Positions 1-9,931 of a stretch of DNA of 64,000 nucleotides are shown one piece after another. The position numbers and the translations under genes are program-made. Each line of letters starts with the position of its first letter. Within the stretch, counting starts at the first letter, position 1. The stretch is taken from contig NZ_JXQV01000005.1 in the NCBI RefSeq assembly GCF_000834635.1, positions 310,001 to 374,000 on the forward strand, read 5' to 3'. The DNA comes from Agrobacterium tumefaciens. GTDB taxonomy: Bacteria > Pseudomonadota > Alphaproteobacteria > Rhizobiales > Rhizobiaceae. The notes beneath the pieces are model-generated. The model made no database searches, was not told where the DNA came from, and worked only from the letters and a program-made list of their open reading frames with translations.

Positions 1-477
1 GCCAGATTCGTTGCTGATGAAAAGCCCCTTGGCGTCTATTGTCTGGAAACCAACCCTTCCGGCTCATGGTATTCGCATGGTGCGGCGGCCAATGCGGTCT
101 TTGAGTTCTCCAACGATGTCGTCTTTACCTATCGCGGCTCGTGGTGCGCCGAAGGCGAACGAACCAGCTGGGAAAGCCAATGGCGACTGGTCGGCTCCAA
201 GGGCATGTTGACTTGGGACGGCGAAGACAACTTCGTGGCAACGCTTGCAGGGACGGAGACCGGACTTCTGCGAGGTTCAAAAACCGTAAACGTTTCTGCC
301 GTCACTAATATCGAGGAAACGCGCGGCCACGCCAGCGTGATCTCATCCTTCATCTCCGCCATTCGTGACGGTGGCGTGCCCGAGACGGCCTCTTTCGACA
401 ACATCAATAGCCTTGCCATGGTGATTGCCGCGATTGAAAGCGCGCGTCTTCGCCAGCGGGTTTCCATTGCAGCGTAA
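1..477 (+). CDS. Gfo/Idh/MocA family oxidoreductase, C-terminal part (5' end outside window)
   Basis: The reading frame is open from base 1 to the TAA at 475-477, giving the last 158 residues. The part seen fits the C-terminal substrate-binding alpha/beta domain of NAD(P)-dependent sugar dehydrogenases: a beta-rich stretch with SGSWYSHGAAANAVFEF, then FTYRGSWCAEGERTSWESQW, and a helical tail. The Rossmann half is outside the window. It lies 10 bases before an isomerase/epimerase and upstream of a sugar ABC importer, so oxidation of an imported sugar or polyol is a reasonable inference. The substrate is unknown. Confidence 0.8.
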   Translation, partial: ARFVADEKPLGVYCLETNPSGSWYSHGAAANAVFEFSNDVVFTYRGSWCAEGERTSWESQWRLVGSKGMLTWDGEDNFVATLAGTETGLLRGSKTVNVSAVTNIEETRGHASVISSFISAIRDGGVPETASFDNINSLAMVIAAIESARLRQRVSIAA

Positions 478-487
478 GGATACAACA

Positions 488-1390
488 GTGAGCAATCCGG
501 CAAAATCCATCCGCATAGGCACCATGGTCAGCGCAACCAAAGGCAATGCGCCAGAGCGCATCGCCCAGATCGCCGATATGGGGTTTGAGAGCTTCGAGCC
601 ATTTTTCTGGCAGACCACCAGCGGGCAAGACATCGCGGAACTGGGCAAACGCTGCCTCGATGCCATTGGTGATCGCGACATAACCATCTCCACGCTCGGC
701 ATGTTCGGCAATCCGCTTGAAGAAACCGACATGGATCTTGAGACGCTGCAAGGCTGGAAAGACTGCATCGATAACGCCCACCACTTCGGCGCTACATGCG
801 TTGCCGGTTTTACGGGTCGTCTGCGCGGCAAACCCCTGCCGGAAAGCCTGCCGCGCTACAAGGAAATATGGAGCGAATTGGCCAAGCGTGCGGCAGACAA
901 GGGCATCAGAATAGCCTTCGAGAACTGCGCGATGGACGGCAATTGGGCAAGTGGCGATTGGAACATTGCGCACAACCCGGATGCCTGGGAACTGATGTTC
1001 AACGAGACGCCTGACGATAATATCGGTATCGAATGGGAACCCTGCCACCAGATGGTCTATCTCATCGATCCGCTGCCGCAGATCCGCAAATGGGCCCCGA
1101 AGATTTTCCACGTCCACGGCAAGGATGCCACCATTCGCTGGGATGTCATCAAGGAGCACGGCATTTTCGGCAAGGAGAAGTTCGTCTTCATGCGCACGCC
1201 GGGCTTTGGTGATAGCAACTGGACGGACGTCATCTCGGAACTGCGTTTGGCTGGTTGGTCCGGCTCCATCGATATCGAAGGCTGGCACGATCCGGTTTAC
1301 CGCGATGCGCTGGAAATGACTGGCCAGGTCCACGGCCTGAATTATCTCAAAGCATGCCGCGGCGGTGATTTTATCGTCGATCCGGCATGA
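488..1390 (+). CDS. sugar phosphate isomerase/epimerase (xylose isomerase-like TIM barrel)
   Basis: A 300-residue protein of the AP-endonuclease-2/xylose-isomerase-like TIM-barrel family. Likely metal ligands are visible in IAFENC (Glu), GIEWEPCHQ (Glu, His), IFHVHGKDA (His) and DIEGWHDP (Glu). I chose the GTG at 488 because AAGGA lies about 8 bases upstream and the start falls just after the preceding stop. An ATG at 425 in the same frame would overlap the dehydrogenase by 53 bases. Together with the upstream dehydrogenase and downstream importer it probably isomerises or epimerises a keto-sugar or inositol-like intermediate. The exact substrate cannot be read. Confidence 0.8.
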   Translation: MSNPAKSIRIGTMVSATKGNAPERIAQIADMGFESFEPFFWQTTSGQDIAELGKRCLDAIGDRDITISTLGMFGNPLEETDMDLETLQGWKDCIDNAHHFGATCVAGFTGRLRGKPLPESLPRYKEIWSELAKRAADKGIRIAFENCAMDGNWASGDWNIAHNPDAWELMFNETPDDNIGIEWEPCHQMVYLIDPLPQIRKWAPKIFHVHGKDATIRWDVIKEHGIFGKEKFVFMRTPGFGDSNWTDVISELRLAGWSGSIDIEGWHDPVYRDALEMTGQVHGLNYLKACRGGDFIVDPA

Positions 1391-1459
1391 CACGACTGCG
1401 CGGCTCAGGAGGTGGGCCGCGCCTGAACTGCAATAACGATAACCACAGAGGAGGAGATC

Positions 1460-2692
1460 ATGGGTATCGCTAAGGGCATGATGTTGGGCGCACTGGCGCT
1501 AGCAGGCGTTTCACTTGTCGCGCTGTCGGCAAAAGCTGAGGACGTCAAGATAACAGTATGGTCGCTGGACCGGGATATCCAGCCAGCGCCCAATCTGATC
1601 AAGGATTTCAACGCACTTAAAAACGGTATTCAGATCGAATATCGCCAGATTCAGTTCGACGATGTGGTGAGCGAGGCCATGCGCGCCTATTCTACAGGCA
1701 ACGCGCCGGATATCATCGCCATCGACAATCCCAACCACGCAATGTTTGCAGCGCGTGGTGCGTTTCTGGATGTCACAGATAAGATCGCCAAGTCGGATGT
1801 CATCAAACCTGAAAACTATTTCCCCGGTCCGCTCAAATCCGCGACATGGGACGAGAAATATTTCGGTGTGCCGAAAGCGACCAACACCATCGCGCTTTAC
1901 TACAATAAGGACCTGTTCAAGGCCGCAGGGCTCGATCCCGCAAAGCCACCAGTGACATGGGACGAACTTGTTACTGCTGCCAAGAAACTGACGGACCCCG
2001 CAAAGAACGTCTATGGTATCGCCTTCAGCGCCAAGGCCAATGAAGAGGGCACCTTCCAGTTCCTGCCATGGGCGCAGATGGCCGGTGCAACCTATAAAAA
2101 CATCAACACCGATGGCGCGGTAAAGGCGCTTGAGGTGTGGAAGCAGATCATGAGTGAGAAACTGGCCTCGCCGGATACGCTCACCCGAAGCCAGTGGGAC
2201 GCGACCGCAACATTCAACGCCGGTAACGCCGGGATGGTGATTTCCGGACCATGGGAAATCGACCGCATGCTAAAGGATGCCAAGTTCGATTGGGGCGTGG
2301 CGCTGCTTCCTGTTCCAACACCGGATGCGCCGCGTTCCTCGGCCATGGGTGACTATAATTGGGCGATTTTCTCCAAAACCAAACATCCCGACGAAGCGTT
2401 CAAGGTGATCGAGTATTTCGCCTCGCAGGACAAAGACATGTTCAAGAGGTTCGGGCAGCTACCCGCCCGCTCTGACATCGCCATTCCGCCCACCGGCAAC
2501 GCCCAAAAGGATGAAGCCCTCAAGGTGTTCGTGGAACAGCTGAAATATGCACAGCCACGTGGCCCTTCGCCAGAATGGCCAAAGATTTCCAAGGCCATTC
2601 AGGATGCCATCCAGGCTGCATTGACCGGCCAGATGTCGCCCAAGGAAGCTCTCGATCAGGCTGCCGAAAAAATCAAGCTCGTTGAAAAATGA
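1460..2692 (+). CDS. sugar ABC transporter, periplasmic binding protein (family 1, MalE-like)
   Basis: A 410-residue exported solute-binding protein. Residues 1-26 form a signal peptide (basic start, hydrophobic core, cleavage after LSAKA). The mature part starts [11 protein letters not shown] and has the extracellular family 1 pattern ([39 protein letters not shown]). The ATG at 1460 follows a strong GAGGAGGAG site. It feeds the two permeases and ATPase downstream. The 132-base gap before the permease contains a weak hairpin (GGGTTG at 2754-2759 with CAACCC at 2781-2786). Such gaps often let the binding protein be made in excess. Confidence 0.9.
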   Translation: MGIAKGMMLGALALAGVSLVALSAKAEDVKITVWSLDRDIQPAPNLIKDFNALKNGIQIEYRQIQFDDVVSEAMRAYSTGNAPDIIAIDNPNHAMFAARGAFLDVTDKIAKSDVIKPENYFPGPLKSATWDEKYFGVPKATNTIALYYNKDLFKAAGLDPAKPPVTWDELVTAAKKLTDPAKNVYGIAFSAKANEEGTFQFLPWAQMAGATYKNINTDGAVKALEVWKQIMSEKLASPDTLTRSQWDATATFNAGNAGMVISGPWEIDRMLKDAKFDWGVALLPVPTPDAPRSSAMGDYNWAIFSKTKHPDEAFKVIEYFASQDKDMFKRFGQLPARSDIAIPPTGNAQKDEALKVFVEQLKYAQPRGPSPEWPKISKAIQDAIQAALTGQMSPKEALDQAAEKIKLVEK

Positions 2693-2824
2693 TCGTGGCT
2701 GTGCTGCTGCCATGATCAGGTTGCGGCATGTCACCTTACCTGTTCCTCCCGGCGGGTTGTCTGTCGCTCATGGCGGCGGGCAACCCTATCCGGAACATCC
2801 ATCTGTCGGAAACAAGGGCATCTC

Positions 2825-3727
2825 ATGAAGAAGCTATTTTCCAGCGTGAGCGATGGTCGCGGCTTTGATATTGTGCTTGTGGCTTTGCCGCTCGCATTCC
2901 TGTTCGTCATGGCCGGCCTGCCGCTGATCTACAACATCCTCATGAGCTTTCAGGAAGTTGACATGTTCAGCCTTGGCAGCTTCGTTCGCCCGTTTGTTGG
3001 CTTCAAGAACTATATCGATCTGTTCAAGCAGCCAGAGACCATTCCCATTCTCACCAATACGGTGATCTTCGTCGTTGCCTCCATCGCCGGTCAATTCTTC
3101 TTCGGCTTCGGGCTCGCATTGTTCTTCTGGACGAACTTCCCGGGTGCGTCCTGGTTGCGAGGCCTGTTTCTGGTCTCCTGGGTCATGCCCGGGCTTGTCG
3201 TCGGCGCCATCTGGAACTGGATATTGTCTGGCGATTTCGGCGTGCTGAATTTCATTTTGCGCGAAAGCGGCATTGTCGATGCGAATATCTTCTGGCGCTC
3301 GGACCCGAACTTCTCGCTCTGGGCAGTGGTTCTTGCCAATATCTGGCTGGGCACCTCGTTCAACATGATCCTGCTGTCCGTTGGCCTTGCTGCCATTCCC
3401 GGTGATCTCTACGAAGCCGCGGAACTCGATGGCGCGAATGCCTGGCAAAGGTTCTACACGATCACACTTCCCATGATGCGCTCAACAATCGGTGCCATCG
3501 TGTCGCTGGGGCTGATCTTCACCCTCCAGCAGTTCGACCTCTTTGCAGCCATCACCGATGGCGGGCCGAACAACACGTCCAACGTTGCGCAATATTGGGC
3601 GTGGGACCTGTCCTTCCGGCAATATGATTTCGGCAGGGGTGCAACCATTTCGGTCATCATGATCGTCTTCGTAATGCTGGCGTCGGTCGTCTACGTTCGC
3701 TCCACACGCCATGAGGTGCGCGGATGA
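2825..3727 (+). CDS. sugar ABC transporter permease (MalF-like)
   Basis: A 300-residue inner-membrane protein with about six hydrophobic segments. The binding-protein-dependent transport EAA loop appears as YEAAELDGANAWQRFYTITLP near residues 197-217, which docks on the ATPase. The first segment begins IVLVALPLAFLFVMAG. It overlaps the next permease by 4 bases (ATGA at 3724), so the two are translationally coupled and probably form a heterodimeric channel. Confidence 0.9.
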   Translation: MKKLFSSVSDGRGFDIVLVALPLAFLFVMAGLPLIYNILMSFQEVDMFSLGSFVRPFVGFKNYIDLFKQPETIPILTNTVIFVVASIAGQFFFGFGLALFFWTNFPGASWLRGLFLVSWVMPGLVVGAIWNWILSGDFGVLNFILRESGIVDANIFWRSDPNFSLWAVVLANIWLGTSFNMILLSVGLAAIPGDLYEAAELDGANAWQRFYTITLPMMRSTIGAIVSLGLIFTLQQFDLFAAITDGGPNNTSNVAQYWAWDLSFRQYDFGRGATISVIMIVFVMLASVVYVRSTRHEVRG

Positions 3728-4551
3728 GCCTTGTGACCCGCAACCGCTTCATGTTGGCCATCGCCCTTGTGATGGCCGCGATCTATCTGTTCCCGCTTTA
3801 CTGGATGTATGTGACATCGCTCAAGGGCGGCTCGGAAATGTTTGCCAATCCGCCGAGCTTCTGGCCGGCTGCACCGCAATGGGAAACCTATGCCTATGTG
3901 TGGGAAAGCCGCAATATGGGCCGCTATCTGTGGAACTCCATTCTGATCGCGACCGGCGCCGTCAGTCTCATCACCGTTCTGGGTGTGGGATGTGCCTATG
4001 TGCTGGCACGCTATCGAAACCGCTGGGTGGATGCCGGGCTTTTCCTGATCCTGATGCTTCAGGTTTTGCCTGCATCCTTGATGATTACGCCCATCTTCGT
4101 CGGCTTCTCGCAATTCGGTCTTCTGGATTATCCACGTTTTGCGGTCATTCTGGCCATTGCTGCCAAGAGCATGCCGTTCTTCGTCATTCTGGTGCGCGCC
4201 ACCTTCATGGCCGTGCCGCAGGAACTGGAGGAGGCAGCGCTTGTGGATGGCAATTCGCGGATCGGGGCTTTCCTCAACATCGTTCTGCCGCTTGCCCGCA
4301 ACGGTATTCTGGTTTCCGCCATCCTCATCTTCATGCAGGCCTTCGGTGAATTCGTCTATTCGAAATCCATCATTCAGGCCGTAGAATTGCAGCCCGCAAG
4401 TGTTGGATTGAATTCCTTCATGGGGCCAAACACCAGCGAATGGAACAACATCATGGCCTACGCAACGATGTATGTGACGCCCATTCTCGCCATTTTCATT
4501 CTCTTGCAGCGCCGCATCGTTTCCGGCCTGACATCGGGAGCACTCAAATGA
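3724..4551 (+). CDS. sugar ABC transporter permease (MalG-like)
   Basis: A 275-residue inner-membrane permease with the N-terminal segment LAIALVMAAIYLFPLYWMYV and an EAA loop (LEEAALVDGNSRIGAFLNIV) in the second half. It partners with the preceding permease. The start overlaps the upstream gene by 4 bases and its stop overlaps the ATPase start by 4 bases (ATGA at 4548), so permease, permease and ATPase are tightly coupled. Confidence 0.9.
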   Translation: MSLVTRNRFMLAIALVMAAIYLFPLYWMYVTSLKGGSEMFANPPSFWPAAPQWETYAYVWESRNMGRYLWNSILIATGAVSLITVLGVGCAYVLARYRNRWVDAGLFLILMLQVLPASLMITPIFVGFSQFGLLDYPRFAVILAIAAKSMPFFVILVRATFMAVPQELEEAALVDGNSRIGAFLNIVLPLARNGILVSAILIFMQAFGEFVYSKSIIQAVELQPASVGLNSFMGPNTSEWNNIMAYATMYVTPILAIFILLQRRIVSGLTSGALK

Positions 4552-5624
4552 CCCTTCAGATCGAACTTTCCGGTGTAAACAAATATTATGGCGCTTTCCA
4601 CGCGCTGAAAAACATCGACCTCGCGATTGAGAAAGGCACCTTCGTCGCACTCGTCGGCCCATCTGGCTGTGGCAAATCCACCCTGCTTCGCTCTCTGGCA
4701 GGGTTGGAAAGCATATCGGGCGGCGACATGCGCATTGCGGGCAAGTTGATGAACGGCGTGCCGCCGCGCAAGCGGGATGTGGCCATGGTGTTTCAATCCT
4801 ATGCGCTTTACCCGCATATGACCGTTGAGGAAAACCTCACGTATTCGCTGCGCATCCGCGGCGTGAAGAAGGCTGAGGCACTTAAGGCTGCCGAAGAGGT
4901 GGCCGCCACCACCGGCCTTTCGCAACTGATGAAGCGATATCCCCGCGAGCTTTCCGGCGGCCAGCGCCAGCGCGTGGCCATGAGCCGCGCCATTATCCGT
5001 GATCCGCAAGCATTTCTGTTCGATGAACCTCTGTCCAACCTCGATGCGGCATTACGCGTACATATGCGCAAGGAGATCAGATCGCTACATGACCGTCTGC
5101 ACGCGACCTCCGTCTATGTCACGCATGACCAGATCGAGGCCATGACCATGGCTGACCATGTCGTGGTGATGAAGGATGGCGTGATCGAGCAGCAGGGCTC
5201 ACCCATCGATCTCTACGATCACCCGGTCAACCGCTTCGTTGCCGGGTTCATCGGCTCCCCCGCCATGAATTTCGTACCCGCTGTGGTTGGCGATGACGGC
5301 GGTCATGTGTCATTGCAATTTGCGGGCGGCTTGGCCGCAGGAAACATTCCGCTCATTCATCCACGCACGGCGGGTTCGCGCGTGACGGTCGGCATCCGCC
5401 CCGAACATATCGAGCTGACGGGTACGTCGGATGCGCAATTCAGCCTGCCTGTGGCAGCTGTAGAAACAACCGGATCCGCGACCTTCATAACAACCGCCAC
5501 CGAGCCCGAAGTTTCAATGGTCATTCAGGGCAGAAGCATCGTCAAAGCCGGTGAGCAGCTTGGTTTCGCCATCAATCCTGCCTCCCTTCATCTTTTCGAT
5601 GAAACGACCGGGATGCGTATATGA
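4548..5624 (+). CDS. sugar ABC transporter ATP-binding protein (UgpC/MalK type)
   Basis: A 358-residue ATPase. Walker A GPSGCGKST lies at residues 37-45, the signature LSGGQRQRVAMSRA near 131-144, Walker B AFLFDEP just after, and the switch His in VYVTHDQ. The C-terminal third is a TOBE/OB regulatory domain (VGIRPEHIEL), as in MalK/UgpC ATPases. I chose the ATG at 4548 because it forms an ATGA overlap with the permease stop; a longer frame from 4440 would run through that gene. It is the last gene of the sugar operon. Confidence 0.9.
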   Translation: MTLQIELSGVNKYYGAFHALKNIDLAIEKGTFVALVGPSGCGKSTLLRSLAGLESISGGDMRIAGKLMNGVPPRKRDVAMVFQSYALYPHMTVEENLTYSLRIRGVKKAEALKAAEEVAATTGLSQLMKRYPRELSGGQRQRVAMSRAIIRDPQAFLFDEPLSNLDAALRVHMRKEIRSLHDRLHATSVYVTHDQIEAMTMADHVVVMKDGVIEQQGSPIDLYDHPVNRFVAGFIGSPAMNFVPAVVGDDGGHVSLQFAGGLAAGNIPLIHPRTAGSRVTVGIRPEHIELTGTSDAQFSLPVAAVETTGSATFITTATEPEVSMVIQGRSIVKAGEQLGFAINPASLHLFDETTGMRI

Positions 5625-5961
5625 AAAACGAGGCACAGGCCTGACAAGAGCTAAATCAATATCGCGACCTTACCGGCGATGCCTTTCAACGCAGGCCTCA
5701 CATGCTTTAGGGTGACGCATAAGCTCGCCCACCTTTGGCTTTCGATAGCGTTGGGTCAACACACGTGGTCAGCATCTCAAGTGACAAAAGTCTGCTGAGG
5801 TCGCCACAACCCCAAGTCACTGCTAGCCTAGTCCGGTCCGAGCGATTACAGTGAAAAATCTGAGACGCCTCGCCAATCCATCTCGACCCTGCACGCCCCC
5901 GTGAAAGACAATAATAGAGACAGTTTCAGGCCTTGATCACAACCTAGGTAAGCCAGTTCCT
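5625..5961. other. 337-base intergenic region between sugar operon and lysR
   Basis: No convincing coding frame, RNA gene or strong hairpin is seen. The right end must hold the promoter and ribosome site of the downstream LysR gene. No rho-independent terminator for the sugar operon could be recognised. Confidence 0.5.
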
Positions 5962-6867
5962 ATGTCCAGCATGATGCCACCGCTTAACCCGTTAAGAACC
6001 TTTGAGATCGCTGCCAGGCTCAACAGTTTCACCCTGGCAGCAGACGAATTGAATGTTTCTCAAGTCGCGGTCAGCCGACAGGTCAAAGCACTGGAGGATT
6101 ATCTGGGTGTGGCGCTGTTCAATCGCTTGCACCGTGGCCTGGTGCTGACGCGGGAAGGGGAAGAACTGTATAGCGGGATTTCCGAGGCCTTTCAGCAGAT
6201 TGGAAACGCAGCAAGACGCGTCTCCCGCAGAGGTCGCCGCGATATACTCGCCGTGCAGGCCTATACGACGTTTGCGCAGAGATGGCTTATCCCGAGGCTG
6301 GCGGCCTTCCACACGGCGCATCCTCGCATTGAAGTCCGCCTGTCATCTTCAGCGACTGCGGCCAATTTCGATACGCAAAACCTCGATGCAGCCATTCGGT
6401 CCGGCAATGGAGAGTGGCCGGAATTGCATGCTGAGCGTCTGGTCGATGTGGAATTGATACCGGTCTGCTCGCCGTCGTTTCTGGAAGAATTCCCCTTGAA
6501 GGAACCTTCCGACCTTTCAAATGTCCGTCTTTTATATTCGATGGCGAGACCGCATGATTGGAATGCGTGGGCTGCAAGCGTTAAATGCAAGTTGGTGTCA
6601 CATCACGGCGTGAAGTTCGAGAACTCGGCTTTGGCTTACGAGGCTGCGTCTGTTGATGTCGGCGTTGCAATTGCCGTGCGCGTTTTCGTTGAGCGTCATC
6701 TGCGGACAGGCGTTCTGGTCGCGCCATTCGAGCAAACGTGCCGAACAGGTGATGGCTATTATCTAACATGGCCGAAAGACAAGCGACCCTCGCAAACGCT
6801 CATGCAGTTTCTGAACTGGGTTCGCAAGCAGATGGAAGAAGACACCGCACGTTTGAGCGCATCATAG
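5962..6867 (+). CDS. LysR family transcriptional regulator (GcvA-like)
   Basis: A 301-residue regulator. The winged helix-turn-helix spans about residues 8-66 (LRTFEIAARLNSFTLAADEL, then VSQVAVSRQVKALEDYLG). An effector-binding domain follows, with the GcvA-subfamily pattern YTTFAQRWLIPRLAAFHTAH. It is convergent with the acyl-CoA synthetase gene and separated from it by a shared terminator. It may control the catabolic genes to the right, but unlike most LysR genes it is not divergent from a target. It is similar in sequence style to the LysR at 20163-21116. Confidence 0.85.
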   Translation: MSSMMPPLNPLRTFEIAARLNSFTLAADELNVSQVAVSRQVKALEDYLGVALFNRLHRGLVLTREGEELYSGISEAFQQIGNAARRVSRRGRRDILAVQAYTTFAQRWLIPRLAAFHTAHPRIEVRLSSSATAANFDTQNLDAAIRSGNGEWPELHAERLVDVELIPVCSPSFLEEFPLKEPSDLSNVRLLYSMARPHDWNAWAASVKCKLVSHHGVKFENSALAYEAASVDVGVAIAVRVFVERHLRTGVLVAPFEQTCRTGDGYYLTWPKDKRPSQTLMQFLNWVRKQMEEDTARLSAS

Positions 6868-6889
6868 CTTAAACAACGATGCTGAAGCC

Positions 6890-6921
6890 AAAAGCGCCGA
6901 CACGGTCCGGTCGGCGCTTTT
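6890..6921. terminator. bidirectional rho-independent terminator
   Basis: A perfect 12-base inverted repeat, AAAAGCGCCGAC (6890-6901) and GTCGGCGCTTTT (6910-6921), with an 8-base loop. It lies between two convergent genes and ends in T-tracts on both strands. It should terminate both the lysR transcript and the leftward acyl-CoA synthetase transcript. Confidence 0.8.
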
Positions 6922-6943
6922 GATTTTAAAAACATGTCCTCGG

Positions 6944-9013
6944 CTATTCGCCGATGACAACAAGCGCGTCCCCGGCCCTCACGCCCTGGCCTTCCGGCAA
7001 GACGAAAACAGGATTGATTTCGGCCTCAACGAGGCGGCCATCAAGCGAATGCGCCATGTCCGCGAAGGACAGGATCGTGGAAATCAGGCCATCCGTATCG
7101 GCTAGCGGCTTGCCGCGAAAGCCCTTGAGAAGCGGTGCGCATTTCAGATTATCGATCATGGAGACTGCCTGCTTCCTGTCGATAGGCAGCAACCTCAATG
7201 TGACATCCTGATAGAGCTCCGTCGTGACGCCACCCGCGCCCAACAGAATATAGGGGCCGAGCTGTGGATCCCGGTTGAAACCAAGAATAAGCTCCACCCC
7301 GCCGGTTATATATTCCTGCACCAAAAAGCCATCGATCCGGGCATCAGTGGCAGACCGGACACGCTCCAGCATGTCGTTGCAAACCGTCAGCACCTGATCT
7401 TGCGCGACACCGACAGCAACGCCGCCGACTTCAGACTTATGGAGGATCTCATCGGACAATATCTTGATGACAACAGGGCCGCCGAAGCTCTTTGCCGCTT
7501 CTGCAGCCTCCACAGCCGTTGCAACAGCAACCTCCTTGGTGACGGGAACGCCGAAGCGTGCGTAAAGCGACTTGGCATCGGCCTCGTTCATTGACCCGGC
7601 GACAATGTCCGAGCAATCGATGTTCTGCTGCTCGCGGGCGTCTACGCTTTCCGATTTTCCGACCTTCAACAAGGCGGCAAGCGCGGATGCGCAACTCTCC
7701 GGCGCTGCAAATGCCGGAATGCCGCTGGTGTTGAGATGGCGCACGATGCTTGGAGCTTCCGGGCTGACATAAGCAATAAGAGGCTTATCCGTCATTGCCA
7801 TCGAATCCAGCAGGGGCCGTGCCACGACATCCGGCTGAGCAATGGAAGACGATCCCAAGACGACGACAATCGCATCGAAACTTGGGCTTTCTGCCAATAT
7901 CTTGATGATGGACCGGAAGAGATCGGGGCGCAAACCTGCAAGCGTCACATCGATGGGATTGCGATCCAGAACCGCCTCTTTCAGCTCAAGCGCAAGCAGC
8001 TTTTCCGCCGTTTCCTTGTCAGGGCTAGGCATTGCAAGACCAAGGCAGCCGACATTATCGGCAACGATAGTGGCCGCACCGCCGGTAGATGTTACGATTG
8101 CGACCCTGTTGCCAGCCAGTCTGCGTCCAGACGCTAGAATCGCCGGAATATCGAGAAGATCGGCGAAAGTCTGCGCCCTGATGATGCCAAGCTGGTTAAA
8201 CAGCGCATCGTAAACTTCATCGGCACCGGCCAACGCACCCGTATGCGACACGGCGGAATTGGCACCGGATTCAGACTTTCCAACCTTATAGACAACGATG
8301 CTCTTTCCAGCATCGATCACCCGCTTTGCCGCAGCCCTGAACTTGGCAGCGTTGCGAATGGTTTCGAGATAAAGTGCCACCACCGTGGTGGCATCGTCCT
8401 CTGCGAAACCGTCCAGAAAATCCGATACTTCCAGATCGCATTCATTGCCTGTTGCTACAAGCTTGGAGAAGCCGATACCGCGTCCGGCAGCACGCGACAG
8501 AAGCGACCCCATGATGCCGCCGCTTTGAGACAGAAGCGCGATGGAACCCGTCGGGAAGTCAGCCATCTCCATGGCGCCAGAGGCCGTCAGCATGATCTTG
8601 TCGGTCAAGTTGACAAGACCGATGGTGTTGGGTCCGAGAATACGCATCTCGCCAGCGGCTTCCAGAAGCTGCTGCTGGCGCGCCCTGCCTTCTTCGCCGC
8701 TTTCACCGAATCCAGATGCGAGAACGACAGCGGCTTTTGTGCCAGCTTCCGCCAGTTGCCGGACGGATTCGATAACGCGGTCGGCACCCACGAGGACGAG
8801 GCCAAGATCCGGCGTGCTCGGAAGATCGCGCGGATCCGCATAGGATTTCAGCCCGGCGATGGTGTCATAGCGCGGATTGATCGGATAGATATCGCCTGCA
8901 AAACCATGCCGTTGCAGATATGCAATCGGGCGACCTGTCAGCTTGGCTGGATCATTGGATGCACCAACGACCACAACGCTGCGCGGATTGAGGATCGAAT
9001 TGACAATGCTCAT
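6944..9013 (-). CDS. acetate/acyl-CoA ligase, NDP-forming type (fused alpha and beta subunits)
   Basis: A 689-residue fusion. The N-terminal CoA-binding Rossmann domain starts IVNSILNPRSVVVVGASNDP. Succinyl-CoA-ligase-like domains follow, with the phospho-His region SHTGALAGADEVYDAL near residue 257. The C-terminal ATP-grasp domain (VTKEVAVATAVEAAEAAKSF; GGVAVGVAQ; LVQEYITGG) covers about residues 470-689. This architecture makes or cleaves acyl-CoA with NTP/NDP. It is the last gene of the leftward operon, so it may activate the imported acid or recover energy from the final thioester. Its start is 9 bases after the hydratase stop. Confidence 0.85.
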   Translation of the reverse strand: MSIVNSILNPRSVVVVGASNDPAKLTGRPIAYLQRHGFAGDIYPINPRYDTIAGLKSYADPRDLPSTPDLGLVLVGADRVIESVRQLAEAGTKAAVVLASGFGESGEEGRARQQQLLEAAGEMRILGPNTIGLVNLTDKIMLTASGAMEMADFPTGSIALLSQSGGIMGSLLSRAAGRGIGFSKLVATGNECDLEVSDFLDGFAEDDATTVVALYLETIRNAAKFRAAAKRVIDAGKSIVVYKVGKSESGANSAVSHTGALAGADEVYDALFNQLGIIRAQTFADLLDIPAILASGRRLAGNRVAIVTSTGGAATIVADNVGCLGLAMPSPDKETAEKLLALELKEAVLDRNPIDVTLAGLRPDLFRSIIKILAESPSFDAIVVVLGSSSIAQPDVVARPLLDSMAMTDKPLIAYVSPEAPSIVRHLNTSGIPAFAAPESCASALAALLKVGKSESVDAREQQNIDCSDIVAGSMNEADAKSLYARFGVPVTKEVAVATAVEAAEAAKSFGGPVVIKILSDEILHKSEVGGVAVGVAQDQVLTVCNDMLERVRSATDARIDGFLVQEYITGGVELILGFNRDPQLGPYILLGAGGVTTELYQDVTLRLLPIDRKQAVSMIDNLKCAPLLKGFRGKPLADTDGLISTILSFADMAHSLDGRLVEAEINPVFVLPEGQGVRAGDALVVIGE

Positions 9014-9022
9014 ATCATCCCC

Positions 9023-9823
9023 TCACTTCGAAGTCTTGTTGAGGAAGTCCTCAACGGATTGGCGGTGCTCAGCCGTCGTGTAGCAGATAGCCTGAGCTTC
9101 ACGGCCCAAGGCAAAGACCTGCTCGTCCGTGCTTTCAAATGTCTTGTCGAGGATCGACTTAGTCAGCGCGATGGCGGCTGGCGAACCAATGCACAGCTCT
9201 TCTGCCCAGGCTTGTGCATCATTGATCAACGTATCGGCAGACGCCACGCGGTCTACCATGCCGATGCGAAGCGCCTCTTCGGCTTCAAGCACACGTCCCG
9301 TCAGAATGAGTTCCTTGGCCTTGGAAAGGCCGACACGGCGTGGGAGGAAATACATACCGCCGCCATCGGAAACGAGGCCGCGCTTGATGAAGCTCATCGA
9401 CAGCTTTGCGCCTTCCGTTGCAATGATGAAATCGCAGGCCAGAGCCATGTCCAGACCCAGACCGAAGGCAGCACCGTTGACAGCGGCGATAACGGGCTTG
9501 GAAATGCCGTGAATGGCTGCGACGCCGCGGTGGGTGCTTTGTTGTCGTTTCCATCCGTTGAACGCCACTTCGCCTGCCGGTGCATCGAGTCTGGCGCGCA
9601 TACCGCCGACATCGCCACCAGAGCAGAAGCCCTTGCCAGCGCCGGTCAGGATGATGCCGCGCACCTGCTTGTCGGCACCTGCCGCTTCAAACGCTGCAAT
9701 CAATTCGGCACGCATCTTGTCGTTGATCGCGTTGCGGACGTCCGGCCGGTTGAGCGTGATCGTGGCGATACCGTTCTTTTCGCTTACCAGCACGAACTCG
9801 GCTTGGCTTGTGGCAATGTTCAT
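9023..9823 (-). CDS. enoyl-CoA hydratase/isomerase family protein (crotonase)
   Basis: A 266-residue crotonase-fold protein. The oxyanion-hole region CSGGDVGGM and the GAAFGLGLDMALACD segment are clear. At the second oxyanion glycine region the usual catalytic Glu position (GGGxELA) reads GLGLDMA, and the second acidic position (PE) reads KRGLVSDGGG. Hydration by the standard two-Glu mechanism is therefore doubtful, and an isomerase, thioesterase or lyase activity is possible. I chose the ATG at 9823 because GAGGAAG precedes it by about 8 bases; a frame from 9883 lacks this. It sits between mmgE/prpD-1 and the acyl-CoA ligase. Confidence 0.85.
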   Translation of the reverse strand: MNIATSQAEFVLVSEKNGIATITLNRPDVRNAINDKMRAELIAAFEAAGADKQVRGIILTGAGKGFCSGGDVGGMRARLDAPAGEVAFNGWKRQQSTHRGVAAIHGISKPVIAAVNGAAFGLGLDMALACDFIIATEGAKLSMSFIKRGLVSDGGGMYFLPRRVGLSKAKELILTGRVLEAEEALRIGMVDRVASADTLINDAQAWAEELCIGSPAAIALTKSILDKTFESTDEQVFALGREAQAICYTTAEHRQSVEDFLNKTSK

Positions 9824-9931
9824 CGTGTGCTTCCTCGAATGTGATGATGCGAACGGCCGCACTCCTCCGCGCCGTTTTGGCATTGTTCATGATTAGAGAG
9901 AGAGGCAGTAATGCCGCAACCGAGGATCGCG

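Noticed and set aside
8243..9844. 533-codon open frame on the plus strand
   Set aside because: It is antisense to the acyl-CoA ligase and hydratase genes, and its product matches no family. It is a shadow of GC-rich coding DNA.
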